Shown here piece after piece: positions 48,929 through 57,523 of a DNA stretch of 64,000 bases. Every line of letters begins with the position of its first letter. The first letter of the stretch is position 1. The stretch lies in NCBI RefSeq assembly GCF_001509795.1, contig NZ_LLZN01000002.1, forward strand, positions 186,001 to 250,000. The letters are read 5' to 3'. The notes beneath the pieces are model-generated. The model had not been told where the DNA came from, made no database searches, and saw nothing but the letters and a program-made list of their open reading frames with translations. This stretch comes from Streptomyces sp. NRRL WC-3605 (lineage in GTDB: Bacteria; Actinomycetota; Actinomycetes; Streptomycetales; Streptomycetaceae). The position numbers and the translations under genes were made by a program.

Positions 48929-49738
48929 CTAGTCTGCGCCGCCGGCGTTCTCCTCGGTACGCGCGCGTGACGCCTCGCGGAGGCGCCCGTCGCCCCGCGC
49001 GCGTGCCTCGCCGGCCACTTCCCGCCGGTACCGCGCGTACGCCGCCCGCAGCTCCCCACCCGGCCAGCCCTCCGGGAGGAGCCCCGGCGGCAGCACCGGG
49101 TCCGCCAGCAGATGCCGTACGACCGCCGCGAAGGCGGTGAAGCGCGCGGAGGGATCGTCCGCGCGGGAGACGTGATCGAGCAGGGCGTGGCCCGTGGCCG
49201 CCCAGGCGTCCAGGTCCCACAGGCGGGCGGCCAGGTCGCGGGGGGCGGTCTCGGGCCGGGAACGGTAGCGCTGGGCGACGTCGTCGAGGGCGGTGGGCAG
49301 GGGGCGGCGCAGATTGGCCGGGCGCAGCCAGACGCCCTCCCGCAGTTCGCCGAGACGGAGCCGGGTCAGCTCGGCGCGCAGTTCCGCGCGGTCGGCCGGG
49401 TCGCGCCCGGTCGCCGTGATCACGACCATCTCCCAGTCGCCGTCCCAGGTCAGGGTCTCCGGGTGGACGGCGTCGTCCTGCCGGCGCTGCCGTTCGAGGA
49501 GCCGGTCACTGAGGGCGTGGACGGAGTCCGCCCGGCGCAGGTCGCCCGCGGCCACCATGCGGCTGAGCGCGGCCCGCAGCGTGGTGCCCGCGATCCCGAA
49601 CGGCTCGACGGCGCGCACCAGTTCCCGGACGGGCAGCTCCGGTGGGTGCAGGCCCAGCAGGAGGCTCAGGACGACCGACCGGGCGGACAGCGGGCGCAGT
49701 GCCAGGCCCTCGTCCCGCCGTGCCGCGTTCTCACCCAT
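48929..49738 (-). CDS. PaaX-like transcriptional regulator, 269 aa
   Basis: Winged-helix protein of the PaaX family: LSARSVVLSLLLGLHPPELPVRELVRAVEPFGIAGTTLRAALSRMVAAGDL is the N-terminal DNA-binding part; the middle WDGDWEMVVITATGRDPADRAELRAELTRLRLGELREGVWLRP is the family's central domain. PaaX represses phenylacetate genes in E. coli, but this copy is divergent from an AidB-like acyl-CoA dehydrogenase and about 14 kb from the paa genes. ATG 49738 chosen; no clear ribosome site. A dyad at 49774-49807 is the probable operator. Confidence 0.88.
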   Translation of the reverse strand: MGENAARRDEGLALRPLSARSVVLSLLLGLHPPELPVRELVRAVEPFGIAGTTLRAALSRMVAAGDLRRADSVHALSDRLLERQRRQDDAVHPETLTWDGDWEMVVITATGRDPADRAELRAELTRLRLGELREGVWLRPANLRRPLPTALDDVAQRYRSRPETAPRDLAARLWDLDAWAATGHALLDHVSRADDPSARFTAFAAVVRHLLADPVLPPGLLPEGWPGGELRAAYARYRREVAGEARARGDGRLREASRARTEENAGGAD

Positions 49739-49773
49739 GGCCAGGTACCTTACGTGCCGGCGCTTCTTATTGC

Positions 49774-49807
49774 AGTATTGCTGCGACCGTAGAAATGCTG
49801 CAACACT
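49774..49807. promoter_or_regulatory. Dyad between the PaaX-like and AidB-like genes
   Basis: AGTATTGCTGC (49774-49784) and GCTGCAACACT (49797-49807) are complementary at 9 of 11 positions. It covers a possible TTGCTG (49778-49783) / AACACT (49802-49807) promoter whose start would coincide with the ATG at 49814. Confidence 0.5.
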
Positions 49808-49813
49808 GGCGCC

Positions 49814-51517
49814 ATGGTCTCGACACCCGCGCAGGAGCAGCCCGTGGACCCGCAGGACCGGTCCGGGCCGTACGCCACCCACGACGTGTCCAACCAGCCC
49901 CCTCCCCTGGCCCCGTACGACGCCTCGCTGGACACCGCGCTGCTGGAGGGCCTGCGGCGCGAGGGCGCCGGCTGGGCGGAGGCGGACATCCGGCGGCTCG
50001 GCCTGCGGGCCGGGAGCGCCGAGGGGCAGGAGTGGGGCGAGCTGGCCAACCGCCACGAGCCCGAGCTGCGCACCCATGACCGGTACGGCCACCGCGTCGA
50101 CGAGGTGGAGTTCCACCCGAGCTGGCACCACCTGATGCGGGTCGCGGTCGGCGAGGGACTGGCGGGGGCGCCCTGGGCGGACGACCGGCCCGGCGCGCAC
50201 GTCGCCCGGACCGCGGGCGGACTGGTGTGGGGGCAGACGGAGGCGGGCCACGGCTGTCCGACGTCGATGACGTACGCGGCCGTCCCCGTGCTCCGCCGCC
50301 AGCCGGAGCTGGCCAAGGTCTACGAGCCGCTGCTGACCAGCCGGGAGTACGACCCCGGCCTGCGCGTGCCGACGGAGAAGCGGGGACTGCTCGCCGGCAT
50401 GGGGATGACGGAGAAGCAGGGCGGCTCCGACGTCCGCACGAACACGACGACGGCGTGGCCGTCCGCCGAGCCGGGCGTGTACACGCTGCGCGGCCACAAG
50501 TGGTTCACCTCAGCCCCGATGTGCGACGTCTTCCTGGTGCTCGCGCAGGCTCCCGGCGGCCTGTCCTGCTTCCTGGTGCCGCGGGTCCTGCCGGACGGCA
50601 CCCGCAACACCTTCCGTATCCAGCGCCTGAAGGACAAGCTCGGCAACCGCTCGAACGCGTCCTCCGAGCCGGAGTTCGACGGAACGGTGGCGTGGCTCGT
50701 CGGACCCGAGGGGCGGGGCGTCAAGACCATCATCGAGATGGTCAACTGCACCCGGCTGGACTGCGTGATGTCCTCGGCGACGCTGATGCGCAAGACGCTC
50801 GTCGAGGCCGGCCACCACGTGCGCCACCGCAGCGCGTTCGGGGCGCGGCTGATCGACCAGCCGCTGATGCGCAACGTCCTGGCCGACCTGGCGCTGGAGT
50901 CGGAGGCCGCGACGACACTGACGCTGCGGCTCGCGGGTGCCGCCGACCGGTCGGTGCGCGGCGACGCCCTCGACGGCACGGCCGGCAGCGAGACGGCGTT
51001 CCGCCGGATCGCCACCGCCGTCGGCAAGTACTGGGTGACGAAGCGGGGACCGGCGTTCACCGCGGAGGCCCTGGAGTGCCTGGGCGGCAACGGCTACGTC
51101 GAGGAGTCGGGCATGCCCCGCCACTACCGCGAGGCGCCGCTGCTGTCGATCTGGGAGGGCTCCGGGAACGTCAACGCCCTCGACGTGCTGCGGGCGTTGA
51201 GCCGCGAGCCGGAGACCGCCGACGCGCTCTTCGGTGAACTCGCCCTGGCGCACGGCGCGGACGCCCGGCTGGACGCCTCCGTCAGCCGTCTCAAGGCCGA
51301 GCTGGCCGCGGGGTCCGAGGCCGGCGCCCGGCGTCTGGTCGAGCGGATGGCCCTGACCCTCCAGGCCGCGCTGCTGGTCCGGCACGCCCCGGCGGCGGTC
51401 GCCGACGCGTTCTGCGCGACCCGGCTCGGCGGCGACTGGGGGCACGCCTTCGGGACGCTCCCCGACGGCGCGGACGTCGACGCGATCCTGGCGCGGGCCC
51501 TGCCGGACGGCGCCTGA
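49814..51517 (+). CDS. AidB-like acyl-CoA dehydrogenase family protein, 567 aa
   Basis: Large acyl-CoA-dehydrogenase fold protein of the AidB type: NQPPPLAPYDASLDTALLEGL at the N-terminus, GMGMTEKQGGSDVRTNTT in the FAD region, the substrate-loop KWFTSAPMCDVFLVLAQAPGG, and ALECLGGNGYVEESGMPRHYREAPLLSIWEGSGNV. AidB is induced by alkylation damage in E. coli and binds DNA with weak dehydrogenase activity; for this homologue the substrate is open. Probably leaderless at ATG 49814. Divergent from a PaaX-like regulator. Confidence 0.9.
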   Translation: MVSTPAQEQPVDPQDRSGPYATHDVSNQPPPLAPYDASLDTALLEGLRREGAGWAEADIRRLGLRAGSAEGQEWGELANRHEPELRTHDRYGHRVDEVEFHPSWHHLMRVAVGEGLAGAPWADDRPGAHVARTAGGLVWGQTEAGHGCPTSMTYAAVPVLRRQPELAKVYEPLLTSREYDPGLRVPTEKRGLLAGMGMTEKQGGSDVRTNTTTAWPSAEPGVYTLRGHKWFTSAPMCDVFLVLAQAPGGLSCFLVPRVLPDGTRNTFRIQRLKDKLGNRSNASSEPEFDGTVAWLVGPEGRGVKTIIEMVNCTRLDCVMSSATLMRKTLVEAGHHVRHRSAFGARLIDQPLMRNVLADLALESEAATTLTLRLAGAADRSVRGDALDGTAGSETAFRRIATAVGKYWVTKRGPAFTAEALECLGGNGYVEESGMPRHYREAPLLSIWEGSGNVNALDVLRALSREPETADALFGELALAHGADARLDASVSRLKAELAAGSEAGARRLVERMALTLQAALLVRHAPAAVADAFCATRLGGDWGHAFGTLPDGADVDAILARALPDGA

Positions 51518-51592
51518 GGGCCCTGCCCCTCGTCGGTAGGGCCGTGCCCGTCGTCGGTCGGGCCCGTTCCTCGACGGCCCCACGGGCGGCCG

Positions 51593-52180
51593 TCACCAGG
51601 TGGCGCGCCCGCCCCAGTACGGGCCGAAGCGGGCCCACTCCCGACCCCACCACTCGATACGGCGGCTCTCCAGACGGGTGCGCAGGGCGCGGCCCGCGGC
51701 GAACGGGACGGCGGCCGCGCACAGCCCCGCGACGCCGCCCACGAGCGTGGCCCGCGTGTGGGCCTCGGCGGGGGTGGATGGGCGGCCGACCAGGTGGCCG
51801 TCCGGGTCCGTCCACACGGTGACCCGGGTGCCGGCCGGGCTGCCGGGGCGGACGCGGACCTGACCGGTCCGCGGGGAGCCGTCCCGCGCGCTCCAGCGGA
51901 CCTCGGCCCAGACCCGCTCGCCTCCGGAGGCACCCGTCCGCGGCCGCGCCCGGCCCGGCGCGTCCTCGCCGAGCAGGGCCACGACCGGCCGCCACTCGGC
52001 CCGTTCGCGGGCCATGCCCCGTTCCACACCGTCCACGGTCGTCAGGGCCGTGCCGACGCCGGTCAGGACCATGCCCGCCCACACGGCGAGCAGGACCCAG
52101 GACTCGACGGCGTCGGCGCGGCGCTTGAGCGGATTGCGCCGCCACCGCCACAGCCACACCCTGCGACCACGGAACGCCAT
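51593..52180 (-). CDS. Rv1733c-like membrane protein, 195 aa
   Basis: Two-helix membrane protein with the Actinobacteria Rv1733c-type layout: basic N-terminus (RRVWLWRWRRNPLKRRADAVESW), helix VLLAVWAGMVLTGVGTAL, an extracytoplasmic beta-rich domain with WRPVVALLGEDAP and VRVRPGSPAGTRVTVWTDPDG, a second helix GGVAGLCAAAVPFAAGRAL, and a basic tail. Function unknown. AGGAGGAAG is eight bases before ATG 52180. Confidence 0.82.
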   Translation of the reverse strand: MAFRGRRVWLWRWRRNPLKRRADAVESWVLLAVWAGMVLTGVGTALTTVDGVERGMARERAEWRPVVALLGEDAPGRARPRTGASGGERVWAEVRWSARDGSPRTGQVRVRPGSPAGTRVTVWTDPDGHLVGRPSTPAEAHTRATLVGGVAGLCAAAVPFAAGRALRTRLESRRIEWWGREWARFGPYWGGRATW

Positions 52181-52420
52181 CGGCGGCTTCCTCCTCACGA
52201 GCGCACGGACGCGGCACGGCGTGCCGGGCCGCTCCCACCCATACGGTTCCGGGCGCCCCGATGCTCACGTCCCCGGGGCCGGACTCGGGCGTGGGACGCG
52301 TCGTGCCGAGCGCGTCATCGCCGCTCCGACCTGCGGTGTCGCCCTGCTCGGGGGTGACTGTCAGTGGTGGGGTGCAGACTGACGGGTGTCTGGGACAAAG
52401 GCGTCGCGGAGGTGATCGGC

Positions 52421-53506
52421 ATGACCGAGGTACTGCTCGCAGTAGGCACACGCAAGGGCCTGTTCATCGGCCGGAGGCGAGGGGGGACCTGGGAGTTCGA
52501 CGAGAGTCCGTATTTCAACGCGCAGGCCGTGTACTCGGTCGCCGTCGACACCCGGGGCGAGCGCACCCGGCTGCTCGTCGGCGGTGACAGCTCGCACTGG
52601 GGTCCGTCCGTGTTCCACTCGGACGACCTGGGCCGCACCTGGACCGAGCCGGCCCGGCCGGCGGTGAGGTTCCCCAAGGACACGGGGGCGTCGCTGGAGC
52701 GGGTGTGGCAGCTGCATCCGGCCGTCGCGGAGCCGGACGTCGTGTACGCGGGCACCGAGCCGGCCGCGCTGTACCGCTCGGAGGACCGGGGCGAGACCTT
52801 CGACCTCGTCCGGCCGCTGTGGGAGCACCCGACCCGCTCCAAGTGGGTGCCGGGCGGCGGGGGCGAGGGGCTGCACACGGTGGTCACGGACCGGCGCGAC
52901 CCGAAGACCGTGACGGTCGCCGTCTCCACGGCGGGCGTCTTCCGCACCACCGACGGCGGCGCGAGCTGGACCCCGTCCAACTCCGGTGTCTCGGCGGTGT
53001 TCCTGCCCGACCCGAATCCGGAGTTCGGCCAGTGCGTCCACAAGGTCGCGCAGGACGCGGAGGACGCCGACTGCCTGTATCTCCAGAACCACTGGGGTGT
53101 GTACCGCAGCGACGACTCCGGCGGGCACTGGACGGACATCGGCGAGGGCCTGCCGTCCACGTTCGGCTTCGCGGTCGCGGCCCACCCCCGGCGCGGTGGG
53201 ACGGCGTACGTGTACCCGATCCAGGCCGACTCCGACCGGGTCCCGGCGGACCGCCGCTGCCGAGTCTTCCGTACGGCGGACGCGGGCGGGACGTGGGAGG
53301 CGCTGACGGCGGGTCTGCCGCAGGAGGACCACTACGGCACGGTCCTGCGGGACGCGCTGTGCACCGACGACGCCGACCCGGCGGGCGTGTACTTCGGCAA
53401 CCGCAACGGCGAGGTGTTCGCGTCGGCCGACGACGGCGACTCCTGGCGCCAGCTGGCGTCGCACCTGCCGGACGTCCTCTGTGTCAGGGCGGCGGTGATC
53501 GGATGA
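52421..53506 (+). CDS. BNR/sialidase-like repeat beta-propeller protein, 361 aa
   Basis: Cytoplasmic (no signal peptide) propeller with repeated Asp-box or BNR-like motifs: [55 protein letters not shown] and [11 protein letters not shown], six in all at regular spacing. Such proteins are often labelled exo-alpha-sialidase or photosystem stability factor-like, but the catalytic Arg/Tyr of sialidases cannot be recognised, so activity is unproven. GGAGG lies nine bases before ATG 52421. It is just upstream of ung. Confidence 0.86.
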   Translation: MTEVLLAVGTRKGLFIGRRRGGTWEFDESPYFNAQAVYSVAVDTRGERTRLLVGGDSSHWGPSVFHSDDLGRTWTEPARPAVRFPKDTGASLERVWQLHPAVAEPDVVYAGTEPAALYRSEDRGETFDLVRPLWEHPTRSKWVPGGGGEGLHTVVTDRRDPKTVTVAVSTAGVFRTTDGGASWTPSNSGVSAVFLPDPNPEFGQCVHKVAQDAEDADCLYLQNHWGVYRSDDSGGHWTDIGEGLPSTFGFAVAAHPRRGGTAYVYPIQADSDRVPADRRCRVFRTADAGGTWEALTAGLPQEDHYGTVLRDALCTDDADPAGVYFGNRNGEVFASADDGDSWRQLASHLPDVLCVRAAVIG

Positions 53507-53541
53507 GCCCGCGAGGCTTACCGGTCACCTCGGGCCACCGC

Positions 53542-53572
53542 TTGATCGGCGCCGCCCGTACGGCAGTAGGGT
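53542..53572 (+). promoter_or_regulatory. Leaderless promoter of ung
   Basis: TTGATC at 53542-53547 and TAGGGT at 53567-53572, 19 bases apart. GTG 53580 is seven bases after the -10 box and has no ribosome site. Confidence 0.4.
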
Positions 53573-53579
53573 GACGCCC

Positions 53580-54257
53580 GTGGCTCCACGACCCTTGCAT
53601 GAAATCGTCGAACCGGGCTGGGCGAAGGCCCTCGAACCTGTCGCCGACCGGATCGCCTCGATGGGCGACTTCCTGCGCGCGGAGATCGCCGCGGGACGGA
53701 CCTATCTGCCGGCCGGACCGAACGTCCTGCGGGCCTTCCAGCAGCCGTTCGACGAGGTGCGTGTCCTGATCGTCGGCCAGGACCCCTACCCGACCCCGGG
53801 GCACGCGGTCGGCCTGTCCTTCTCGGTGGCCCCCGAGGTGCGTCCGCTGCCGGGCAGTCTCATCAACATCTACCGGGAGCTGGGTTCCGACCTGGGGCTG
53901 CCGCAGCCGTCCGACGGCGATCTGACGCCGTGGACCCGGCAAGGCGTGCTGTTGCTCAACAGGGCGCTCACCACGGCTCCGCGCAAGCCGGGCGCGCATC
54001 GCGGCAAGGGCTGGGAGGAGGTCACCGAGCAGGCGATCCGCGCGCTCGCCGCGCGCGGCAAGCCTCTGGTGTCGATCCTGTGGGGCCGCGACGCCCGCAA
54101 CTGCCGTCCGCTGCTGGGGACTCTGCCGTCGGTGGAGTCGGCCCACCCGTCGCCGATGTCGGCCGACCGCGGTTTCTTCGGCTCGCGCCCCTTCAGCCGG
54201 GCCAACGACCTGCTGATCCAGCAGGGCGGCCAGCCGGTGGACTGGCGCCTGCCGTGA
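53580..54257 (+). CDS. ung: Uracil-DNA glycosylase (family 1), 225 aa
   Basis: Base-excision repair enzyme that removes uracil from DNA. The water-activating motif is [17 protein letters not shown] (Asp68) and the leucine-intercalation loop [21 protein letters not shown] with catalytic His189; [17 protein letters not shown] is also typical. The start at GTG 53580 gives [14 protein letters not shown] and a leaderless message; GTG 53571 overlaps the -10 box. Its stop overlaps the next gene by GTGA, so the two are cotranscribed. Streptomyces often have two ung copies. Confidence 0.95.
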   Translation: MAPRPLHEIVEPGWAKALEPVADRIASMGDFLRAEIAAGRTYLPAGPNVLRAFQQPFDEVRVLIVGQDPYPTPGHAVGLSFSVAPEVRPLPGSLINIYRELGSDLGLPQPSDGDLTPWTRQGVLLLNRALTTAPRKPGAHRGKGWEEVTEQAIRALAARGKPLVSILWGRDARNCRPLLGTLPSVESAHPSPMSADRGFFGSRPFSRANDLLIQQGGQPVDWRLP

Positions 54258-55264
54258 CCGGCGCCGGGGGCGGTCCGGCGGGCTTCCTCGCGGTCGACTC
54301 CGGCGGTTCCGGACTGCGGGTCGTCGTCGGCGAGGCCGGACGCGGTGTGCTCGCCCGGCGGGAGTCGCGCGAGCCCCTGCGGACCGGTGACCGCGGGCTC
54401 GACCCGGACCATCTCATGGGTCAACTGGTGCCCATGGTGCGGGCCTTGACCGTCGAGGCCGGGGTGGGCCGGCTCGGCGCGGCCGCCGTCGGGGCGGCGG
54501 GGCTCGCCTCCCTGGGGGACGCGCTGCGGGCGGAGCTGCCGGCCGCGCTGGAGCGGGAGTTCGGCATCGGGCGGGTCGCGCTGGCCGCCGACGCGGTCAC
54601 CGCCTATGCGGGCGCCCTCGGGTCCCGGCCCGGAGCCGTCGTCGCCGCCGGGACGGGCCTGATCGCCGTCGGCACGGATCTGACGGCCTGGCACCGCGCC
54701 GACGGCTGGGGGTATCTGCTCGGCGACTGCGGGAGCGGCGCCTGGATCGGGCGGGCCGCCCTGGAGGCGGCGCTGCGCGCGCACGACGGGCGCTCCGGCG
54801 GTTCCGCCGCTCTGCTGGCAGCCGCCGAGGAGCAGTTCGGGCCGGCGCGGCAGCTCCCGGGCGCCCTGTATCCGCGTCCGGACCGGGCCGCCGTCCTCGC
54901 CTCCTTCGCCCCTCGGGTGGCGGCCTGCGCGGCTGGCGGCGACCCGGTGGCCGTGGAGGTGCTGAGGGCCGCCGCGGGCCATGTGGCGGACTCGGCGGCG
55001 GCCGTCTGCCCGCCCTCCGGGACACCCCGGCTCGCGCTCACCGGTGGCCTGTTGAACCTGGGGGCCCCACTGCTCACGCCGCTGGACGAGGAGTTGGCGC
55101 GGCGGCTGCCGCACGCGCGGCGCGTGCCGGCCGCCGGGGACCCGTTGCGGGGGTCTGTGTGTCTCGCGACCGACCTGCTCGAAGGGCGGCTCACGCTGCC
55201 CGGAGACAGGGCGATGCTCACCGTGACCTGGGGCCCGGCCGTGACAGAGGGCGACGAGGAGTGA
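54254..55264 (+). CDS. BadF/BadG-type ATPase, N-acetylglucosamine kinase-like, 336 aa
   Basis: ASKHA-fold kinase. The N-terminal phosphate loop is [15 protein letters not shown], then [23 protein letters not shown] and [20 protein letters not shown] (family adenosine motif region), ending [13 protein letters not shown]. The pattern matches N-acetylglucosamine kinases (NAGK) and BadF-type proteins without an iron-sulfur cysteine motif, so sugar phosphorylation is more likely than a 2-hydroxyacyl-CoA activator. GTG 54254 overlaps the ung stop, coupling an unusual pair. Substrate unknown. Confidence 0.85.
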   Translation: MTGAGGGPAGFLAVDSGGSGLRVVVGEAGRGVLARRESREPLRTGDRGLDPDHLMGQLVPMVRALTVEAGVGRLGAAAVGAAGLASLGDALRAELPAALEREFGIGRVALAADAVTAYAGALGSRPGAVVAAGTGLIAVGTDLTAWHRADGWGYLLGDCGSGAWIGRAALEAALRAHDGRSGGSAALLAAAEEQFGPARQLPGALYPRPDRAAVLASFAPRVAACAAGGDPVAVEVLRAAAGHVADSAAAVCPPSGTPRLALTGGLLNLGAPLLTPLDEELARRLPHARRVPAAGDPLRGSVCLATDLLEGRLTLPGDRAMLTVTWGPAVTEGDEE

Positions 55265-55370
55265 TCTTCAAGCGCCGCCCCACCCCTCTCTCCACATCAC
55301 TCAATCCGACAAAAGCGGACGGATACCGCTCACCTGCACCCTCCCCGAACAGGGGAGCCCAGGAAACCAG

Positions 55371-55376
55371 TAACAT
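55371..55376 (+). promoter_or_regulatory. Possible -10 box of leaderless cbiX-like gene
   Basis: TAACAT lies eight bases before ATG 55385 with no Shine-Dalgarno sequence. The -35 region is not convincing. Confidence 0.35.
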
Positions 55377-55384
55377 GCGGCGCC

Positions 55385-56308
55385 ATGAGCTCCCCCACTG
55401 GACCCGCGTCCGGCCTGCCAGTACGAATGCCGCGACCCCGCCAGCCCGGGCGGCACCGCCGACCCGAGCCCCTGGCGGCTCCTGAAGGCGCGCCCGCGCT
55501 CGTCCTCGCGGTGCCCGGCACACCGAGTGCCGCCACCCGCGGCCTCGCCGAGGAGGTCGTGAGCATCGCCCGCTCCGAGCTTCCCGGCCTCGACGCCCGC
55601 ATCGGGTACGTCGACGGTGACGACGGGGAGTTCCCCACGCTCCAGTCCGTGCTCACGAAGGCCGCCGAGGAGCGCACCGCCCGCTACGAGCAGGCCCTCG
55701 CCGCGGGTGTCGAGGTCAAGGAGCCGGAGGGCCCGGTCGCGGTGGTCGTGCCGCTGCTCGCCGGTCCGGACAGCGCCCTGCTGCGGGTGATCCGCCAGGC
55801 CGTCATGGACAGCCGTGTCGCGGCCGACCTGACCGATGTGCTCGGCCCGCACCCGCTGCTCGCCGAGGCCCTGCACGTGCGCCTGTCGGAGGCCGGTCTG
55901 GCCCGCGCCGACCGCGCGCGCCTGTTCACCGTGGCCACGGCCGCGGACGGCATCATCCTGGCCTCCGTCGGCGGTGAGGAGGCCGTGCAGGCGGCCGGCA
56001 TCACCGGCATGCTGCTCGCCGCGCGGCTCGCCGTGCCGGTGATGGCGGCGGCCCTGGACCAGGAGGGCTCGATCTCGGCGGTCGCCGAGCAGCTGCGGTC
56101 CTCCGGTTCGCAGCAGCTGGCCCTGGCCCCCTACCTGATCGGCCCGGAGATCGATGCGGCCCTGATCGAGGAGGCCGCGCGGGAGGTGGGCTGCTCCGCC
56201 GCCGAGGCGCTCGGCGCCTACCCGGCGATCGGCAAGCTGGCCCTGTCGCAGTACACGACGGCGCTGGGCATCGCCCCCCAGCAGGCGCAGGGCACTCCGG
56301 TGCGCTGA
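55385..56308 (+). CDS. CbiX/sirohydrochlorin chelatase-like protein, 307 aa
   Basis: Two related chelatase-like halves follow a Pro/Arg-rich N-terminal extension of about 38 residues. Half one: ALVLAVPGTPSAATRGLAEEVVSIARS...ARIGYVDGDDGEFPTLQSVL; half two: LFTVATAADGIILASVGGEEA...VAEQLRSSGSQQLALAPYLIGPEID. Chelatases of this class insert Co2+, Ni2+ or Fe2+ into tetrapyrroles, but the metal-binding HGS motif is replaced by VPGT, so catalytic ability is doubtful. Length is near a two-module CbiX. Probably leaderless. A strong terminator follows. Confidence 0.8.
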   Translation: MSSPTGPASGLPVRMPRPRQPGRHRRPEPLAAPEGAPALVLAVPGTPSAATRGLAEEVVSIARSELPGLDARIGYVDGDDGEFPTLQSVLTKAAEERTARYEQALAAGVEVKEPEGPVAVVVPLLAGPDSALLRVIRQAVMDSRVAADLTDVLGPHPLLAEALHVRLSEAGLARADRARLFTVATAADGIILASVGGEEAVQAAGITGMLLAARLAVPVMAAALDQEGSISAVAEQLRSSGSQQLALAPYLIGPEIDAALIEEAAREVGCSAAEALGAYPAIGKLALSQYTTALGIAPQQAQGTPVR

Positions 56309-56332
56309 CCGCCCCTCGAGGCACTCACGCGG

Positions 56333-56370
56333 AAGGGCCCGCTCCCCACACCGGGGGCGGGCCCTTCTGC
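56333..56370. terminator. Bidirectional hairpin terminator
   Basis: AAGGGCCCGCTCCCC (from 56333) pairs with GGGGGCGGGCCCTT (to 56366) around ACACC, one mismatch or bulge, then TCTG. It lies between the convergent CbiX-like and lactonase genes; the A-rich left side and T-rich right side suit both directions. Confidence 0.7.
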
Positions 56371-56376
56371 GTACGG

Positions 56377-57429
56377 TCACACCGTGCCGGGAGCCTCGCC
56401 GACGACCACGCAGGACGCTGCGGGCACCGCGACGGACCCCTCATGGCGCGGGAGCCCGGAGTCCGGGTCAACGGAGAACCAGGCGACGTCCCCGGACCGC
56501 TCGTTCGCGACGTACAGGACGCCGCCGGACTCGGTGAGCGCGCGTGGCCAGTGACCGGCGCACGGGACGGTGCCGATCAGCCGCAGCTCCTCGCCCTCCA
56601 CGGCGAAGGCCGACAGCACGTCCTCGCCGCGGGTGGCGACCCAGACGAAGCGTCCGTCGGGCGAGACGGCGATCCCCGACGGGTACGCGTCGCCGGTCGG
56701 GGCGTCCACCAGCACGTCGTGCTCCGTGAGCGGCTTCAGGGTGCCGTCGTCGCCGTCCCAGTGGCAGACCGTGACGGTCGGCCGCAGTTCGTTGACGACG
56801 TAGGCGTACGGGCGCAGCGGGTGGAAGGCCAGGTGGCGGGGGCCGGAGCCGGGCCGCAGGGCGATCTCGCGGTGCAGGGCGAGGTCGCCGTCGGTAAGGG
56901 TGCACACCCGCACCGAGTCGGTGCCGAGGTCGACGCTGACGATCCAGCGGCCGCTCGGGTCCGGCTGGATCTGGTGGGCGTGCGGGCCCTGCTGGCGCGG
57001 CGTGTACGGGCCCGAGCCGGTGTGCCGCAGCACGGCGAGCGGGCCATCCGCGAGGGAGCCGTCGGAGCGGACGGGGACGGCGGTGACGCTGCCGGAACCG
57101 TAGTTGGCGGTCACGACGTGCCCGTCGTGGAGGGCGAGGTAGGTGGGGCCGTTGGCGTCCAGGGCCACCGGGGTGCCGATCCGTTCCGGGCCGTCGCCGG
57201 TCACCCGGTAGGCGGCCACGGCGCCCTCGGCCGTCTCGCTGACGGCGTAGAGGGTGTCCCCGCCGGGCGCGAGGGCGAGGTACGAGGGGTCGGGCACGTC
57301 CCGTACGCCGTTCAGCACGGTCAGCGCGCCGCTGTCGGCGGCCACGGCCGCCGTGCTGATGCCCGCGCCTCCGGCGGCCGTGAACGACCCGATGTAGGCC
57401 CGTCTCCCCCGCTTGCCGGCGTCTGCCAC
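56377..57429 (-). CDS. Lactonase-family (6-phosphogluconolactonase-like) beta-propeller, 350 aa
   Basis: Seven-bladed lactonase of the Pgl/YbhE type (PF10282): RAYIGSFTAAGGAGISTAAV, VPDPSYLALAPGGDTLYAVSE, GPHAHQIQPDPSGRWIVSVDLGTDSVRV, GSGPRHLAFHPLRPYAYVVNEL and DGRFVWVATRGEDVLSAF (each a piece of a blade). The PHAH and GPRH segments contain the metal/substrate histidines and arginine of the family. Could hydrolyse 6-phosphogluconolactone or another lactone. GTG 57429 with GGAAGGGG just upstream. No signal peptide. Confidence 0.88.
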   Translation of the reverse strand: MADAGKRGRRAYIGSFTAAGGAGISTAAVAADSGALTVLNGVRDVPDPSYLALAPGGDTLYAVSETAEGAVAAYRVTGDGPERIGTPVALDANGPTYLALHDGHVVTANYGSGSVTAVPVRSDGSLADGPLAVLRHTGSGPYTPRQQGPHAHQIQPDPSGRWIVSVDLGTDSVRVCTLTDGDLALHREIALRPGSGPRHLAFHPLRPYAYVVNELRPTVTVCHWDGDDGTLKPLTEHDVLVDAPTGDAYPSGIAVSPDGRFVWVATRGEDVLSAFAVEGEELRLIGTVPCAGHWPRALTESGGVLYVANERSGDVAWFSVDPDSGLPRHEGSVAVPAASCVVVGEAPGTV

Positions 57430-57523
57430 CGCTGTCCCCTTCCGGTCGGGTGCCGTCCGGCCGACGGTAGCAGTGGATCACTCCGCTCCGGCCGACGCGC
57501 GGGTGCGGCGGTCGGGGGAGCCG

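Noticed and set aside
51518..51592. Short GTCGTCGGTCGGGCC-like repeats after the AidB-like gene as a functional element
   Set aside because: They are imperfect, GC-rich and short, and fit ordinary intergenic drift; no clean hairpin is formed.
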